From Spirochaetota bacterium (GTDB taxonomy: Bacteria > Spirochaetota > Spirochaetia > Treponematales > Rectinemataceae), in the NCBI GenBank assembly GCA_029265255.1, contig JAJUJQ010000004.1:62001-126000 (forward strand): 64,000 bases of DNA, given 5' to 3'. The first letter of the stretch is position 1; every line of letters begins with the position of its first letter. The notes beneath the pieces were generated by a model. The model was given only the letters and a program-made list of their open reading frames with translations, was not told the origin of the DNA and made no database searches. This document shows, one piece after another, positions 37,941 to 46,022 of the stretch. Made by a program: the position numbers and the translations under genes.

Positions 37941-39449
37941 TTATTCAGGCTGGGGCAATTGCGCGTAAATGGCTGGTGGCGGTTCGTTCATCCACAGCTT
38001 GTACTGTCCCGCAGCCTGATAACAGAGCATCCGATAGCCATTGGAGATTCGGCAGCCTGCGGATTCCGCCCGCGCCAGAAAATGAGTTTTTGCGGGATGA
38101 TAAATGAGGTCATACACGGCTTCGGTTCCTCGGAATTCATAGAACGCCAGAGGATCCTCGTTGGTATTCATGCCGACGCTGGTTGCCTGCACGATCAGGT
38201 CCGAAAATTCGGAAATGAGGTCAATCGCGCGCTCATCCAGATGGCTGTAGTGAAAATTGTATTTGCGCGCAAGTTCGCGGGCGGTGGAATATGTACGGTT
38301 CAGAATGAGGCATCGCGCTCCCTTCCGATACAGTGCCAGCGCGACCGATTTCGCCGCTCCACCAGCGCCAACGATAGTTGCCCGGCATCCGGTCAGGTCC
38401 TGTCTTCCCAGAAACTCAATCAGGCTTCTTTCAAAGCCATCGGCATCAGTGTTAAACCCAGCCCATGAGTCTTGCCGGCGTACGAGGGTATTGCATGCGC
38501 CGATACGCTGAACGTCGGTCGAGTGAAAGGAAAGCAGCGGCAGGACATCTTCCTTGAACGGAACGGTAACCGCCGACCCCTGACCATTGATCATTTCCAG
38601 GATACGCACGGCATGTTCAATGCGATCCACGGGAGTGGGCACGATGAGCGCGTTTTTCCCCATTTTTGCGAACGCTGTATTGTGGAGATAGGGCGAGAGT
38701 GAGGCGAGAATAGAAGGCTGCCCAATGAGCGTATACAGCTGAGTCTGCTCATCGATCGAGTCGAACCGATAGATGTCGCGCAGCGTATGAGGGTCGAGGA
38801 ATCCCGCTTCGCGATAGAGTGGTGTATGCCTGTTGCTGGAGGCATAGGTCCACAGCGAGCCGAGGCGCCATGCAAGAATACCGCTCATGACGCCATAGGC
38901 GCCCAATGCGAGGATGAGTCTTTCCTTGGGAGGAAGCGCAAGGCCCCATTCCAGAAAGCGCAGGAGCTGTTCGGAATTCGATGGCTGCACTACAAGCCGC
39001 GGAATCTCATCTTCTTCTTGGGAAACGCGGTCCCATGCTTCATCGAGATTTGGCGGCAGTCCATGCAGATAGTGGCTCGAACGGATGATACGGGTGCCGA
39101 ACGTGCGGCAGGCTTCCTCGATGACAGGGATATGGAAATCGTCTTCCAAATCGACATAGGCGTAGTTGGCACGCGAATCGGCGCGCGCATAGGAGAGGGC
39201 TTTTGCGAAGAGCACGAGGCGAACCCCTTCGCCGTCCTCGAAAAAGCCGCCATCGGACGTACGCCGAATCGTAAGGATGCAGGGGATGCCGACTTTTCGT
39301 GGAAATTCGCGAATAAAAAACCGTTCCCCGGGATCCAGAAAGTCGGCGCGAATTTCAACCAGATCCACCGTATCGCGGAAACGTTCCAGCGTGCGGAGAT
39401 TTTCTTCGTGGGTTCTGCCGGTCAGACAGAGACATATTCTTGGTTTCAT
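37941..39449 (-). CDS. aroDE: Fused 3-dehydroquinate dehydratase / shikimate dehydrogenase
   Basis: A 502-residue fusion for two steps of the shikimate pathway. The N-terminal type I AroD domain (about 1-215) keeps VEIRADFL, IRRTSDGG and the catalytic His in SSHYL, but the Schiff-base Lys of the IPKIAVMP motif is Arg here (EIPRLVVQP, residue 151), and the substrate Arg of the GVISR motif is Gly (GVMSG, residue 190). The C-terminal AroE domain looks intact: ASLSPYLHN, AVTVPFKEDV with catalytic Lys, NTDADGF with Asp, VGAGGAAKSVA and NGYRMLCYQ. So dehydrogenase activity is expected and dehydratase activity is doubtful. Start ATG 39449 is preferred to GTG 39470. Confidence 0.9.
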   Translation of the reverse strand: MKPRICLCLTGRTHEENLRTLERFRDTVDLVEIRADFLDPGERFFIREFPRKVGIPCILTIRRTSDGGFFEDGEGVRLVLFAKALSYARADSRANYAYVDLEDDFHIPVIEEACRTFGTRIIRSSHYLHGLPPNLDEAWDRVSQEEDEIPRLVVQPSNSEQLLRFLEWGLALPPKERLILALGAYGVMSGILAWRLGSLWTYASSNRHTPLYREAGFLDPHTLRDIYRFDSIDEQTQLYTLIGQPSILASLSPYLHNTAFAKMGKNALIVPTPVDRIEHAVRILEMINGQGSAVTVPFKEDVLPLLSFHSTDVQRIGACNTLVRRQDSWAGFNTDADGFERSLIEFLGRQDLTGCRATIVGAGGAAKSVALALYRKGARCLILNRTYSTARELARKYNFHYSHLDERAIDLISEFSDLIVQATSVGMNTNEDPLAFYEFRGTEAVYDLIYHPAKTHFLARAESAGCRISNGYRMLCYQAAGQYKLWMNEPPPAIYAQLPQPE

Positions 39450-39567
39450 CACGCTCGCTCTGTGAGGCACCTCTCGGCGCCCGCTTCGTGTTTACACAAT
39501 AACGGAAACTGAAGTATATTACAACATCAATCATCATCACGCGGATAGCAAAGACAGGAGAAGGCTT

Positions 39568-40188
39568 GTGCCGGAGGACATCCCAGCCGGAAAAATCAGC
39601 GAAAAATCGCTTGACGCATTTCTTGAAGGCCTTTTGCAAGAACTGAAAAACCCCTCTGATCTGAAACTGCTGGAGGAAGTGCGTAGCGCGTTTCGAAAGA
39701 GAGTGCCCTTTCATCTGAGGTCGTATGCGGCCGCGCTTATGATTCTGCGCGCCGCTGGTGTATCGCGCGGACGGACCGCGCATCAGGCAAAGACCTTACC
39801 CGCTGCCGCGACAGGACGCGGCGCAGCTGCTGTGCAGCTCAGAACCCAGAAGAAACCAGAGAACAGCTCAGCGGGGACCACGGAAAAGGCAGGGTCGAAG
39901 ACCGATGCGGCAAAGACCGAGTCGTCCAGGGTTTCGCTCTTTATCTCGATGGGAAAACGGCAGCGACTGCGCCCATCGGAGCTGAAGAGCCTCATGGTCG
40001 AGCGCAGCGGGCTTCCGCCAGAAAGCTTTGGCCGTGTCAATGTGCGCGAAAATTACGCATTCATCGAGGTTCCTGTCGCTCAGGCTGCCCAGATTCTCGC
40101 AGCGATGGAAGGGGCGGAGCTCAACGGACGTCCGCTTGAAATCAAACCCGCCCGCAAGCGCTCGGAACAGGAACAGGAAGGAATTTAA
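39568..40188 (+). CDS. Stand-alone DbpA-type RNA-binding domain protein
   Basis: A 206-residue protein without any helicase core. The C-terminal 75 residues (VSLFISMGKRQRLRPSELKSL to LNGRPLEIKPARK) fit the DbpA RNA-binding domain, an RRM-like fold that in E. coli DbpA reads a hairpin of 23S rRNA. The N-terminal region is helical and the middle is a Lys/Ala/Thr-rich linker. It starts with GTG after AGGAGAAGG. It may act in ribosome assembly. It lies four bases before the next gene on the same strand. Confidence 0.78.
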   Translation: MPEDIPAGKISEKSLDAFLEGLLQELKNPSDLKLLEEVRSAFRKRVPFHLRSYAAALMILRAAGVSRGRTAHQAKTLPAAATGRGAAAVQLRTQKKPENSSAGTTEKAGSKTDAAKTESSRVSLFISMGKRQRLRPSELKSLMVERSGLPPESFGRVNVRENYAFIEVPVAQAAQILAAMEGAELNGRPLEIKPARKRSEQEQEGI

Positions 40189-40192
40189 ACTC

Positions 40193-40906
40193 GTGTCATC
40201 TCACATCTGGAGACTGCAGCTCGGGCCGATCGGCGAGAACTGCTATATCGCCACATCCCTCAATACCACGGTCATCATCGACCCCGGTGCGGAGCCCGAG
40301 CGTATCATCACTTTTTTGAAGGAAAACGCGCTGGTTCCCTCATTGATCGTGCTTACGCACGGACATCTGGACCATTGCGCCGCTATTCCAGAAATCCTCG
40401 AAGCCATCGGTAGCGACATTGGAATCGCCATCCACCCCGATGACGCGCATTTTCTCGGCGAAGCCAGCAAGGAGACGAACCGCAGACTCTTTGAAGCTAT
40501 TCGCGCGCCCTCGTATTTTGCCGCATTTTGGAAACCTCTGCCCGCTCCCACGGTTTTTCTTGAAGACGGCATGATGGTGCCCGGCACGACATTGCAGGTG
40601 ATCCATACGCCGGGACATAGCAGGGGTTCGATTTGCCTCCATGAAAGCGCTTTGCAGCGAGGTTCGTACGGCACCGACGACGCGGAGCACGGGCAGCAGG
40701 GTACGATATCCTGCCTTATCTCGGGGGATACATTGTTCCGAGATGGCGTGGGGCGAACGGATACGCCCGATTCTGACCCTGTCGAGCTGGAACGCAGCCT
40801 CCGGAAACTGGCTCATTTTGTTCCCGAGACTTTGGTATTTCCCGGCCATGGACCAAGAACCACCATTGGAAGGGAACTACCCCCTCCTTTGAAGGCAGGA
40901 AGATAG
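40193..40906 (+). CDS. Metallo-beta-lactamase-fold hydrolase (glyoxalase II-like)
   Basis: A 237-residue cytosolic hydrolase with the binuclear metal motifs THGHLDHCAA, HTPGHSRGS, SGDTLFRDGVGRTD and FPGHGPRTTI, in the arrangement of YcbL/glyoxalase II-like proteins. The start is GTG 40193; AGGAAGGA lies before it. The longer open frame to 40028 overlaps the preceding gene. It probably hydrolyses thioesters; the substrate is unknown. Confidence 0.88.
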   Translation: MSSHIWRLQLGPIGENCYIATSLNTTVIIDPGAEPERIITFLKENALVPSLIVLTHGHLDHCAAIPEILEAIGSDIGIAIHPDDAHFLGEASKETNRRLFEAIRAPSYFAAFWKPLPAPTVFLEDGMMVPGTTLQVIHTPGHSRGSICLHESALQRGSYGTDDAEHGQQGTISCLISGDTLFRDGVGRTDTPDSDPVELERSLRKLAHFVPETLVFPGHGPRTTIGRELPPPLKAGR

Positions 40907-40909
40907 AAG

Positions 40910-41971
40910 ATGGATTATCGAAATAGAAATATGCCGCGTGCAGGCGTCCGCGCCGGGGCTGCGCTGTTCTCACTCGTGATGCTCTCTGCGATGGCGGGAT
41001 TGGCGCGTCCAGCGGCGGCCGAGGAGCTTTCGCGCACCGATTTTGTCATCGGTACTGTCTGCACAGTGCGGCTCCTCGAAGGTGGCAGCGCCGATACGCT
41101 GAAGGAAGTATTTGCGCGCTTGCGGCTTATTGAAGACCGGATGAGCGCAAACAAGGACGGAACCGAAATCGCCCTCGTCAACGCCCAGGCAGGGAAAGCA
41201 CCGGTCAAGGTCTCGCCAGACACGTTCTTCGTCATCTCGAAGGCGCTCTCCTATGCTAGATTGACGGATGGCGAATTCGATCCGTCAGTGGGGCCCCTCG
41301 TCAAACTCTGGAATATCGGCAGCGGCGATGAAAAGGTACCTCCCCAGAAACAGATCGAGGCTGCCCGCGCGCTTATCGACTGGCGCCAGGTGGTAATGGA
41401 TAGCGCAGCGCAGACGGTCTTCCTCAGGAGGCCCGGCATGCGGCTGGATCTCGGCGCGATCGCCAAAGGCTATGCGGCGGATGAAATCGCTCAGATTCTC
41501 GCCAATCACAAGGTGAAGGCGGCGATTATCGATCTGGGCGGCAACATTCTGGCGTTTGGTGCCAAGAAAGACAAAAGTCCCTGGCGGATTGGCATTCAGG
41601 ACCCTGAATCGGAGAGGGGAGAGTATCTGGGCATTGTCACCGGACCGCAGATGACCGTGGTGACATCTGGTGTGTACGAGCGCTTTTTTATTGAAAACGG
41701 CACACGCTATCACCACATTCTGAGCACCAGAACGGGCTGGCCCGTGGATAACGGCCTGCTTTCGGTGTCGATTGTTTCAAAACGCAGCATCGACGCTGAC
41801 GCGCTTTCGACTTCGCTCTTTATCCTCGGTATGGAGAAAGGATTAGCGCTGCTCAAGAATTTTGCCGATACCTACGCGATATTCATCGATAAAGATCATA
41901 AGGTGTATCTGAGTCCTGGAGCAGAAAAGATCTTCACGCTCATCTCTAAGACGTACCGGCTGGCAGGGTAG
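40910..41971 (+). CDS. apbE: FAD:protein FMN transferase
   Basis: A 353-residue exported enzyme with a signal peptide (residues about 14-38, ending PAAAEE). Conserved motifs are LIEDRMSANKDGTEI, DPSVGPLVKLW, LDLGAIAKGYAADEIA, IDLGGNILAFG and HHILSTRTGWPV. It attaches FMN to a Thr of target proteins. RnfG and RnfD in this window carry such target motifs, so they are likely clients. It starts three bases after the preceding stop and is the last gene of the three-gene run. Confidence 0.93.
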   Translation: MDYRNRNMPRAGVRAGAALFSLVMLSAMAGLARPAAAEELSRTDFVIGTVCTVRLLEGGSADTLKEVFARLRLIEDRMSANKDGTEIALVNAQAGKAPVKVSPDTFFVISKALSYARLTDGEFDPSVGPLVKLWNIGSGDEKVPPQKQIEAARALIDWRQVVMDSAAQTVFLRRPGMRLDLGAIAKGYAADEIAQILANHKVKAAIIDLGGNILAFGAKKDKSPWRIGIQDPESERGEYLGIVTGPQMTVVTSGVYERFFIENGTRYHHILSTRTGWPVDNGLLSVSIVSKRSIDADALSTSLFILGMEKGLALLKNFADTYAIFIDKDHKVYLSPGAEKIFTLISKTYRLAG

Positions 41972-41988
41972 GGCTGTCGCCGCAATGA

Positions 41989-42005
41989 GCGCTGCGCTTC
42001 AGCGC
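41989..42005. terminator. Hairpin between convergent apbE and PAP2 genes
   Basis: GCGCTG and CAGCGC form a six-base stem around a five-base loop in the 37-base gap between two convergent genes. No T-run is present, so its role as a terminator is uncertain. Confidence 0.3.
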
Positions 42006-42008
42006 GGC

Positions 42009-42926
42009 TTAATCGGTCTGCGCTGGTTCTTGTTTCGCGAGCCCCAACTTGAGGAACATGAACGGCGCGCCAAGACTCACCCATCCACCGAGCAGCGCAT
42101 ACCGTACAAAGCGCGCCAGACGCGCCTGGCTTCCGCCAGTTGCGCCTTGCAAGGCTGTATCCGCGGCCTTTAGAAGGAAATAGATCGCTGCCGTACCAGC
42201 CAGCCCCAGCAGATATCGAAGCACTTTGGCTCGCCTTGGATCATCCTCGCTAAAAGGAAAATCCTTCGCGCATAATATAAATCCCACGGCACTGCCTAAA
42301 AAGGCACCAGAAATCGATGTATCGTCCGGCAGAAGCAGGTTCATGACAAAGGCAACCGCTGCCACGAGCACGATCCGCATTCGGAAATCCCAGGTTTTGA
42401 TCGTCTTTTCCAATGGCCCTGAGAAAAGCTGATATAGCAGCAGAATAATTCCTCCCGCGACATATCCGCCCAGTACATCGGAGGGGAAATGCACTCCAAG
42501 ATACACACGCGAAAAGCCTACCAGCAGGGGGATGAGAATGACAGCTGGTATTCGGATGGCGGAAGGAAGAAAACCCGCGATGGATATCCAGAAGATAAGA
42601 CTCAGCTGGCTGTGTCCCGAGGGCATGCCGGGTGTGGCTTCGAATGCCATGCCCAGCGACGGGTCCAGATGGAAGGGGCGCGGCGCTGCGAAGAGGGCTT
42701 TAAGCCAGAGATTGATGAATGTCGAACCGAGGACAAGAAGCCCCAGCTCCGCGCCTTTTTTACGATTGATACACCAAAACAGAATAGGCACGATCGCAAT
42801 GATGAATGCTTCCGACCCGAGATATGTGATGAGCATCATTGGAACGCGCAGACCTGTGCCGAGTGCCTGCTGCAACGATGCGATGAGCGGCAATTCAACG
42901 TTGTGCAGCGAAGCGAAGATATCCAT
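42009..42926 (-). CDS. PAP2-family membrane phosphatase
   Basis: A 305-residue integral membrane protein with about eight helices. The three PAP2 motifs are present: KALFAAPRP, PSGHS and SRVYLGVHFPSDV. It removes phosphate from a lipid or polyprenyl phosphate at the outer face of the membrane; undecaprenyl diphosphate or phosphatidic acid are candidates. A TACAAT box lies seven bases before the ATG and no Shine-Dalgarno is seen, so the mRNA may be leaderless. It diverges from the tRNA gene. Confidence 0.85.
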   Translation of the reverse strand: MDIFASLHNVELPLIASLQQALGTGLRVPMMLITYLGSEAFIIAIVPILFWCINRKKGAELGLLVLGSTFINLWLKALFAAPRPFHLDPSLGMAFEATPGMPSGHSQLSLIFWISIAGFLPSAIRIPAVILIPLLVGFSRVYLGVHFPSDVLGGYVAGGIILLLYQLFSGPLEKTIKTWDFRMRIVLVAAVAFVMNLLLPDDTSISGAFLGSAVGFILCAKDFPFSEDDPRRAKVLRYLLGLAGTAAIYFLLKAADTALQGATGGSQARLARFVRYALLGGWVSLGAPFMFLKLGLAKQEPAQTD

Positions 42927-43009
42927 AGTTTTTATTGTAGCGAACTCGCCATGGTGTTGAAAAGAGGCGCTGCAAAAAATTTTCAGCTTTGATAAAAAAT
43001 CGCCGCTCT

Positions 43010-43038
43010 TGACGCGGCGGCTTTCTCTACGGCAGAAT
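43010..43038 (+). promoter_or_regulatory. Promoter of tRNA-Leu
   Basis: TTGACG (43010-43015) and CAGAAT (43033-43038) are separated by 17 bases, 14 bases before the mature tRNA 5' end. Confidence 0.5.
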
Positions 43039-43052
43039 ACGCATTACCTCGA

Positions 43053-43135
43053 GCCGGCATGGTGAAATGGCATACACGGCAGACTCAAAATCTGCTGCCC
43101 GCGAGGGCGTGTGGGTTCAAGTCCCACTGCCGGCA
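43053..43135 (+). tRNA. tRNA-Leu (anticodon CAA)
   Basis: An 83-base class II tRNA. Acceptor arms GCCGGCA and TGCCGGC pair fully; the anticodon stem GCAGA/TCTGC holds loop CTCAAAA with anticodon CAA at 43086-43088, reading UUG; a long variable arm follows, as expected for leucine, and the T arm is GTGGG-TTCAAGT-CCCAC. The discriminator base is A. The CCA end is not encoded. Confidence 0.96.
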
Positions 43136-43281
43136 ATTCCCACTAAATTTTTCGCACCTTGAAAATCAATAAAAAATGATGATTCCTGCTGATATTCAAT
43201 GATTTTCTGGAGCTGTCGCCGCGTGGTTCGTTGACCCAAACGCTTGTTTGATAGGCTGTGCATGCATATTTTTCACACATT

Positions 43282-43332
43282 TTGTAGAAAGTATGTAGAA
43301 GATTTGTAGAGATAAAAACCTGCTGATATACT
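43282..43332 (+). promoter_or_regulatory. Promoter with three 11-base direct repeats
   Basis: TTGTAGA, ATGTAGA and TTGTAGA start at 43282, 43293 and 43304, exactly 11 bases apart. A TATACT -10 box follows at 43327-43332, while a proper -35 is missing. This is the layout of an OmpR/PhoB-type response regulator site. It precedes the hydroxyacid dehydrogenase gene with a leader of about 60 bases. Confidence 0.55.
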
Positions 43333-43400
43333 AACATCTGTCAAGGACAAGGATAGGTGAGCAATAGAAACTCATCGAACCTCGACACAGGAGTAACTCG

Positions 43401-44375
43401 ATGCTCAAAGTGTATGTAACCAGGCTCATTCCAGAAATCGGGCTTTCCATGTTGCGGAAGCATTTTAACGTCGAAGTAAACCCCGAGGATCGCCCACTGA
43501 CTCGGCAGGAGCTGCTTGCGCATGTCGCCGACGCCGATGGTGTGGTGTGCCTGCTGACCGATCGCATTGACGCGGAGGTCTTCGATACGGCAAAACGGGC
43601 ACGGGGATTCGCCAATTTTGCGGTTGGGTTCGACAATATGGATGTCGAGGAAGCGACACGGCGAAAAATACCGCTCTCAAATACCCCTGGCGTGCTCACT
43701 CACGCCACCGCCGACATGGCGTGGGCTCTTCTGTTCGCGGCGGCTCGCAGGGTTGTCGAATCGGATGCGGTTATGCGTTCGGGAGCCTGGAAAGGCTGGG
43801 GCCCCCTGCAATTCATAGGTCAGGACGTGACTGGCGCGACATTGGGGGTGGTCGGCGCGGGCCGAATCGGCCACGCGTTTGCCATGAAATCGAGGGGATT
43901 TGACATGCGCGTTCTGTATTGCGATGAACGGCCCAACGAGGAACTCGAGCGGGCACTAGGCGCGCGCAGGGTAACGCTCGAGACACTGCTGAAGGAAGCG
44001 GATTTCGTGTCAATCCATGTGCCGCTCACACCCTCTACGCGCCATTTGATCGATGAGCACGCGCTGAGGCTCATGAAGTCGAATGCTGTTTTGATCAACA
44101 CCAGCCGGGGGCCGGTGGTGGATGAACAAGCGCTCGTTAGGGCGTTGAAAGAACAATGGATCGCCGCGGCGGGACTCGATGTATACGAGAACGAACCTTA
44201 CGCGGCCCCAGGGTTGTCAGAATTGTCCAATGTGGTGATGACCCCGCATACGGCCAGCGCGACCACGGCGTCGCGCAACGGCATGGCGATCAAGGCGGCC
44301 ACGAATCTCATCGCCATGCTCGAAGGGAAAAGGCCGCCCGATTGCATCAATCCGGAGATATATGAAGGCAAATGA
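43401..44375 (+). CDS. D-2-hydroxyacid dehydrogenase (glyoxylate/hydroxypyruvate reductase type)
   Basis: A 324-residue NAD(P)-dependent enzyme. The Rossmann motif is LGVVGAGRIGHAFA; the catalytic Arg is in INTSRGPVVDEQALVRAL, the Glu near DVYENEPYA and the His in MTPHTASAT. It resembles glyoxylate reductase (GyaR/GhrB). AGGAG lies seven bases before the ATG. The UPF0303 gene follows after 23 bases and is probably cotranscribed. Control by a response regulator is suggested by the repeats upstream. Confidence 0.9.
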   Translation: MLKVYVTRLIPEIGLSMLRKHFNVEVNPEDRPLTRQELLAHVADADGVVCLLTDRIDAEVFDTAKRARGFANFAVGFDNMDVEEATRRKIPLSNTPGVLTHATADMAWALLFAAARRVVESDAVMRSGAWKGWGPLQFIGQDVTGATLGVVGAGRIGHAFAMKSRGFDMRVLYCDERPNEELERALGARRVTLETLLKEADFVSIHVPLTPSTRHLIDEHALRLMKSNAVLINTSRGPVVDEQALVRALKEQWIAAAGLDVYENEPYAAPGLSELSNVVMTPHTASATTASRNGMAIKAATNLIAMLEGKRPPDCINPEIYEGK

Positions 44376-44398
44376 ATTGTCAGCGAAAGGAGGCCACC

Positions 44399-44872
44399 AT
44401 GACACCATCGCAGGCGTTGCGGGATGAAATCGCGGCGCAGGAGCAGGAGCTTGTGTTCGGGCAGTTTACAGAAAAGGACGCGTGGGCGCTTGGCTGCCTC
44501 ATCGTGGAGGAGGCAGAAAGACGAAACGCGCGTGTTGCTATCGATATCCGGCGCCCAAATCAGATTCTGTTCCACGCAGCGCTTGAAGGAGCTACCCCTG
44601 ACAACGACGAATGGATTCGGCGCAAGTCGAACGTGGTATTCCGGTTCGGCAAGGCGTCGCTTGCTGTCGGCGTGACACTGGCTCTTGCGAACACCACAAT
44701 CGATCAGAAATATTTTGTGAGCCCTCAGGAATTCAGCCCTCACGGCGGCGCCTTTCCCATCCGGGTTCGGGGATGCGGCATTGTGGCGTGCGCGACGGTC
44801 TCTGGCTTGCCTCAGGAAGAAGACCACGCGCTTGTGGTGGCGTGCATACGCAGGTTTTTGGCGACGCGCTAG
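44399..44872 (+). CDS. UPF0303 family protein
   Basis: A 157-residue protein of the UPF0303/YBR137W family, which is related in fold to GlcG/HbpS. Recognisable stretches are LGCLIVEEAERRNARVAIDI, LFHAALEGATPDNDEWIRRK and SPHGGAFPIRVRGCGIVACATVSGLPQEEDH. The biochemical function is not established. AAGGAGG precedes the ATG. Its place after a hydroxyacid dehydrogenase hints at a shared metabolic role. Confidence 0.85.
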   Translation: MTPSQALRDEIAAQEQELVFGQFTEKDAWALGCLIVEEAERRNARVAIDIRRPNQILFHAALEGATPDNDEWIRRKSNVVFRFGKASLAVGVTLALANTTIDQKYFVSPQEFSPHGGAFPIRVRGCGIVACATVSGLPQEEDHALVVACIRRFLATR

Positions 44873-44907
44873 AAGGCAAAGGTGGCACAGAGGCGGCGCG
44901 GCTGCCT

Positions 44908-45873
44908 CTAGTTCGAGCGCCCCTTGCCGGAGTCGGTGATTTCGACCAGAGAAAGCGGATAAGGCTCGAAGAGCACTTGGCGGAGTAGGTAGGATTCGCC
45001 AAACCGGACAGCCCATGATTTCACAAGCTGCAGCAGGACACTGGCGGGGATCCGTTCGTCCCGATACTGCTCGAGCAGGTTCGAAAAGAGGGCGCGTTCG
45101 TCCTTCGAAAGCGAGTCCGAAAATCCCCCAAAAGCATGCTGAATCACATTGATGAGCGAGGTGTAGCGAGGTGGCCTAGCGAGTGCCCGTCTCAGGCCTT
45201 GCTCGTAGACGAGATATACCTCCGACAGCGGACGTTGATCGTGATTGGCGACAATAGAGCCAAGCAGGCGCAGTTCTTTCTGATTATGCAAAAGGAGGAA
45301 ATATTTGTGCCTCGCATGGAAGTCCACAAGAGCGTTCATGCCTCCTTCGCGCCGGGCTGCGCGAAAACGCGCCAGAGTCCATACCGCACCAAGAAAGTGC
45401 TCTCTAATAACGAAATTCTTAAGCCTGCCTTCATCCTCCACAGGTGTGTCGGGAAATAGGCGCAGGACAGCGCCTCCGAACATGCCGGTACCAGGTTTTG
45501 AGCCTGATTCGGGGATCGGCGAATCATAGACTTTGACGTCTTTGAATCCGCAGGAGGGTGAGCGTGACTTGAGCACAAAACCGTCCGGCGTCTCGAGAGA
45601 GCGAAGGTAGTCTTCTGCCCATTGCTCCATGGCGCGGCCGTACCTGTTGCCGGTAGCCGGCTGCAAGAGCTCATGCCGCGTTCCTTCACGAACGACACGC
45701 ACGGGGTCGCGCGGACATCCCAGTCCAATCGCCATTTCCGGGCATTCATGGACGATATCCGCGAGCGGCTCAAGTTTCTTCACAAATTCGTCGTTGATGA
45801 CTTCGCCGTTCCATCGGCAGCGGGCAAATCCAAGGCAACGCGAGACGAAAAGCCGCGGGCGTACCTGTTCCAT
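44908..45873 (-). CDS. DUF523 and DUF1722 domain protein (YbgA-like)
   Basis: A 321-residue two-domain protein. The N-terminal DUF523 domain has three conserved Cys (SRCLGFARCRWNGE, the ECPEMAIGLGCPRDPVR region and SRSPSCGFKDVKVY), which in the related enzyme TudS hold a 4Fe-4S cluster for desulfurisation of thiouracil. The C-terminal DUF1722 domain (DFHARHKYFLLLHNQKELRLLG) matches YbgA. A role in sulfur removal from modified bases is possible but not proven. GGGAGGA lies before the ATG. It is convergent with the UPF0303 gene. Confidence 0.85.
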   Translation of the reverse strand: MEQVRPRLFVSRCLGFARCRWNGEVINDEFVKKLEPLADIVHECPEMAIGLGCPRDPVRVVREGTRHELLQPATGNRYGRAMEQWAEDYLRSLETPDGFVLKSRSPSCGFKDVKVYDSPIPESGSKPGTGMFGGAVLRLFPDTPVEDEGRLKNFVIREHFLGAVWTLARFRAARREGGMNALVDFHARHKYFLLLHNQKELRLLGSIVANHDQRPLSEVYLVYEQGLRRALARPPRYTSLINVIQHAFGGFSDSLSKDERALFSNLLEQYRDERIPASVLLQLVKSWAVRFGESYLLRQVLFEPYPLSLVEITDSGKGRSN

Positions 45874-46022
45874 AGGATTCCTCCCAGCAATATCGTTCTT
45901 TTGCTTAGTGTCCTACATTTCAGACAGAGTTTCCAGAGTATGCCGCCTCGAGAGGCTTTTTGCGCTGCCATTGACAACTGGCGGTCCGTAGGCGATGAAT
46001 GAAGCATTGAAGGGAGTCGATC

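Noticed and set aside
45942..45962. Possible terminator (GCCTCGAGAGGC followed by five T)
   Set aside because: The stem is only four to five bases, and no plus-strand gene ends just upstream.
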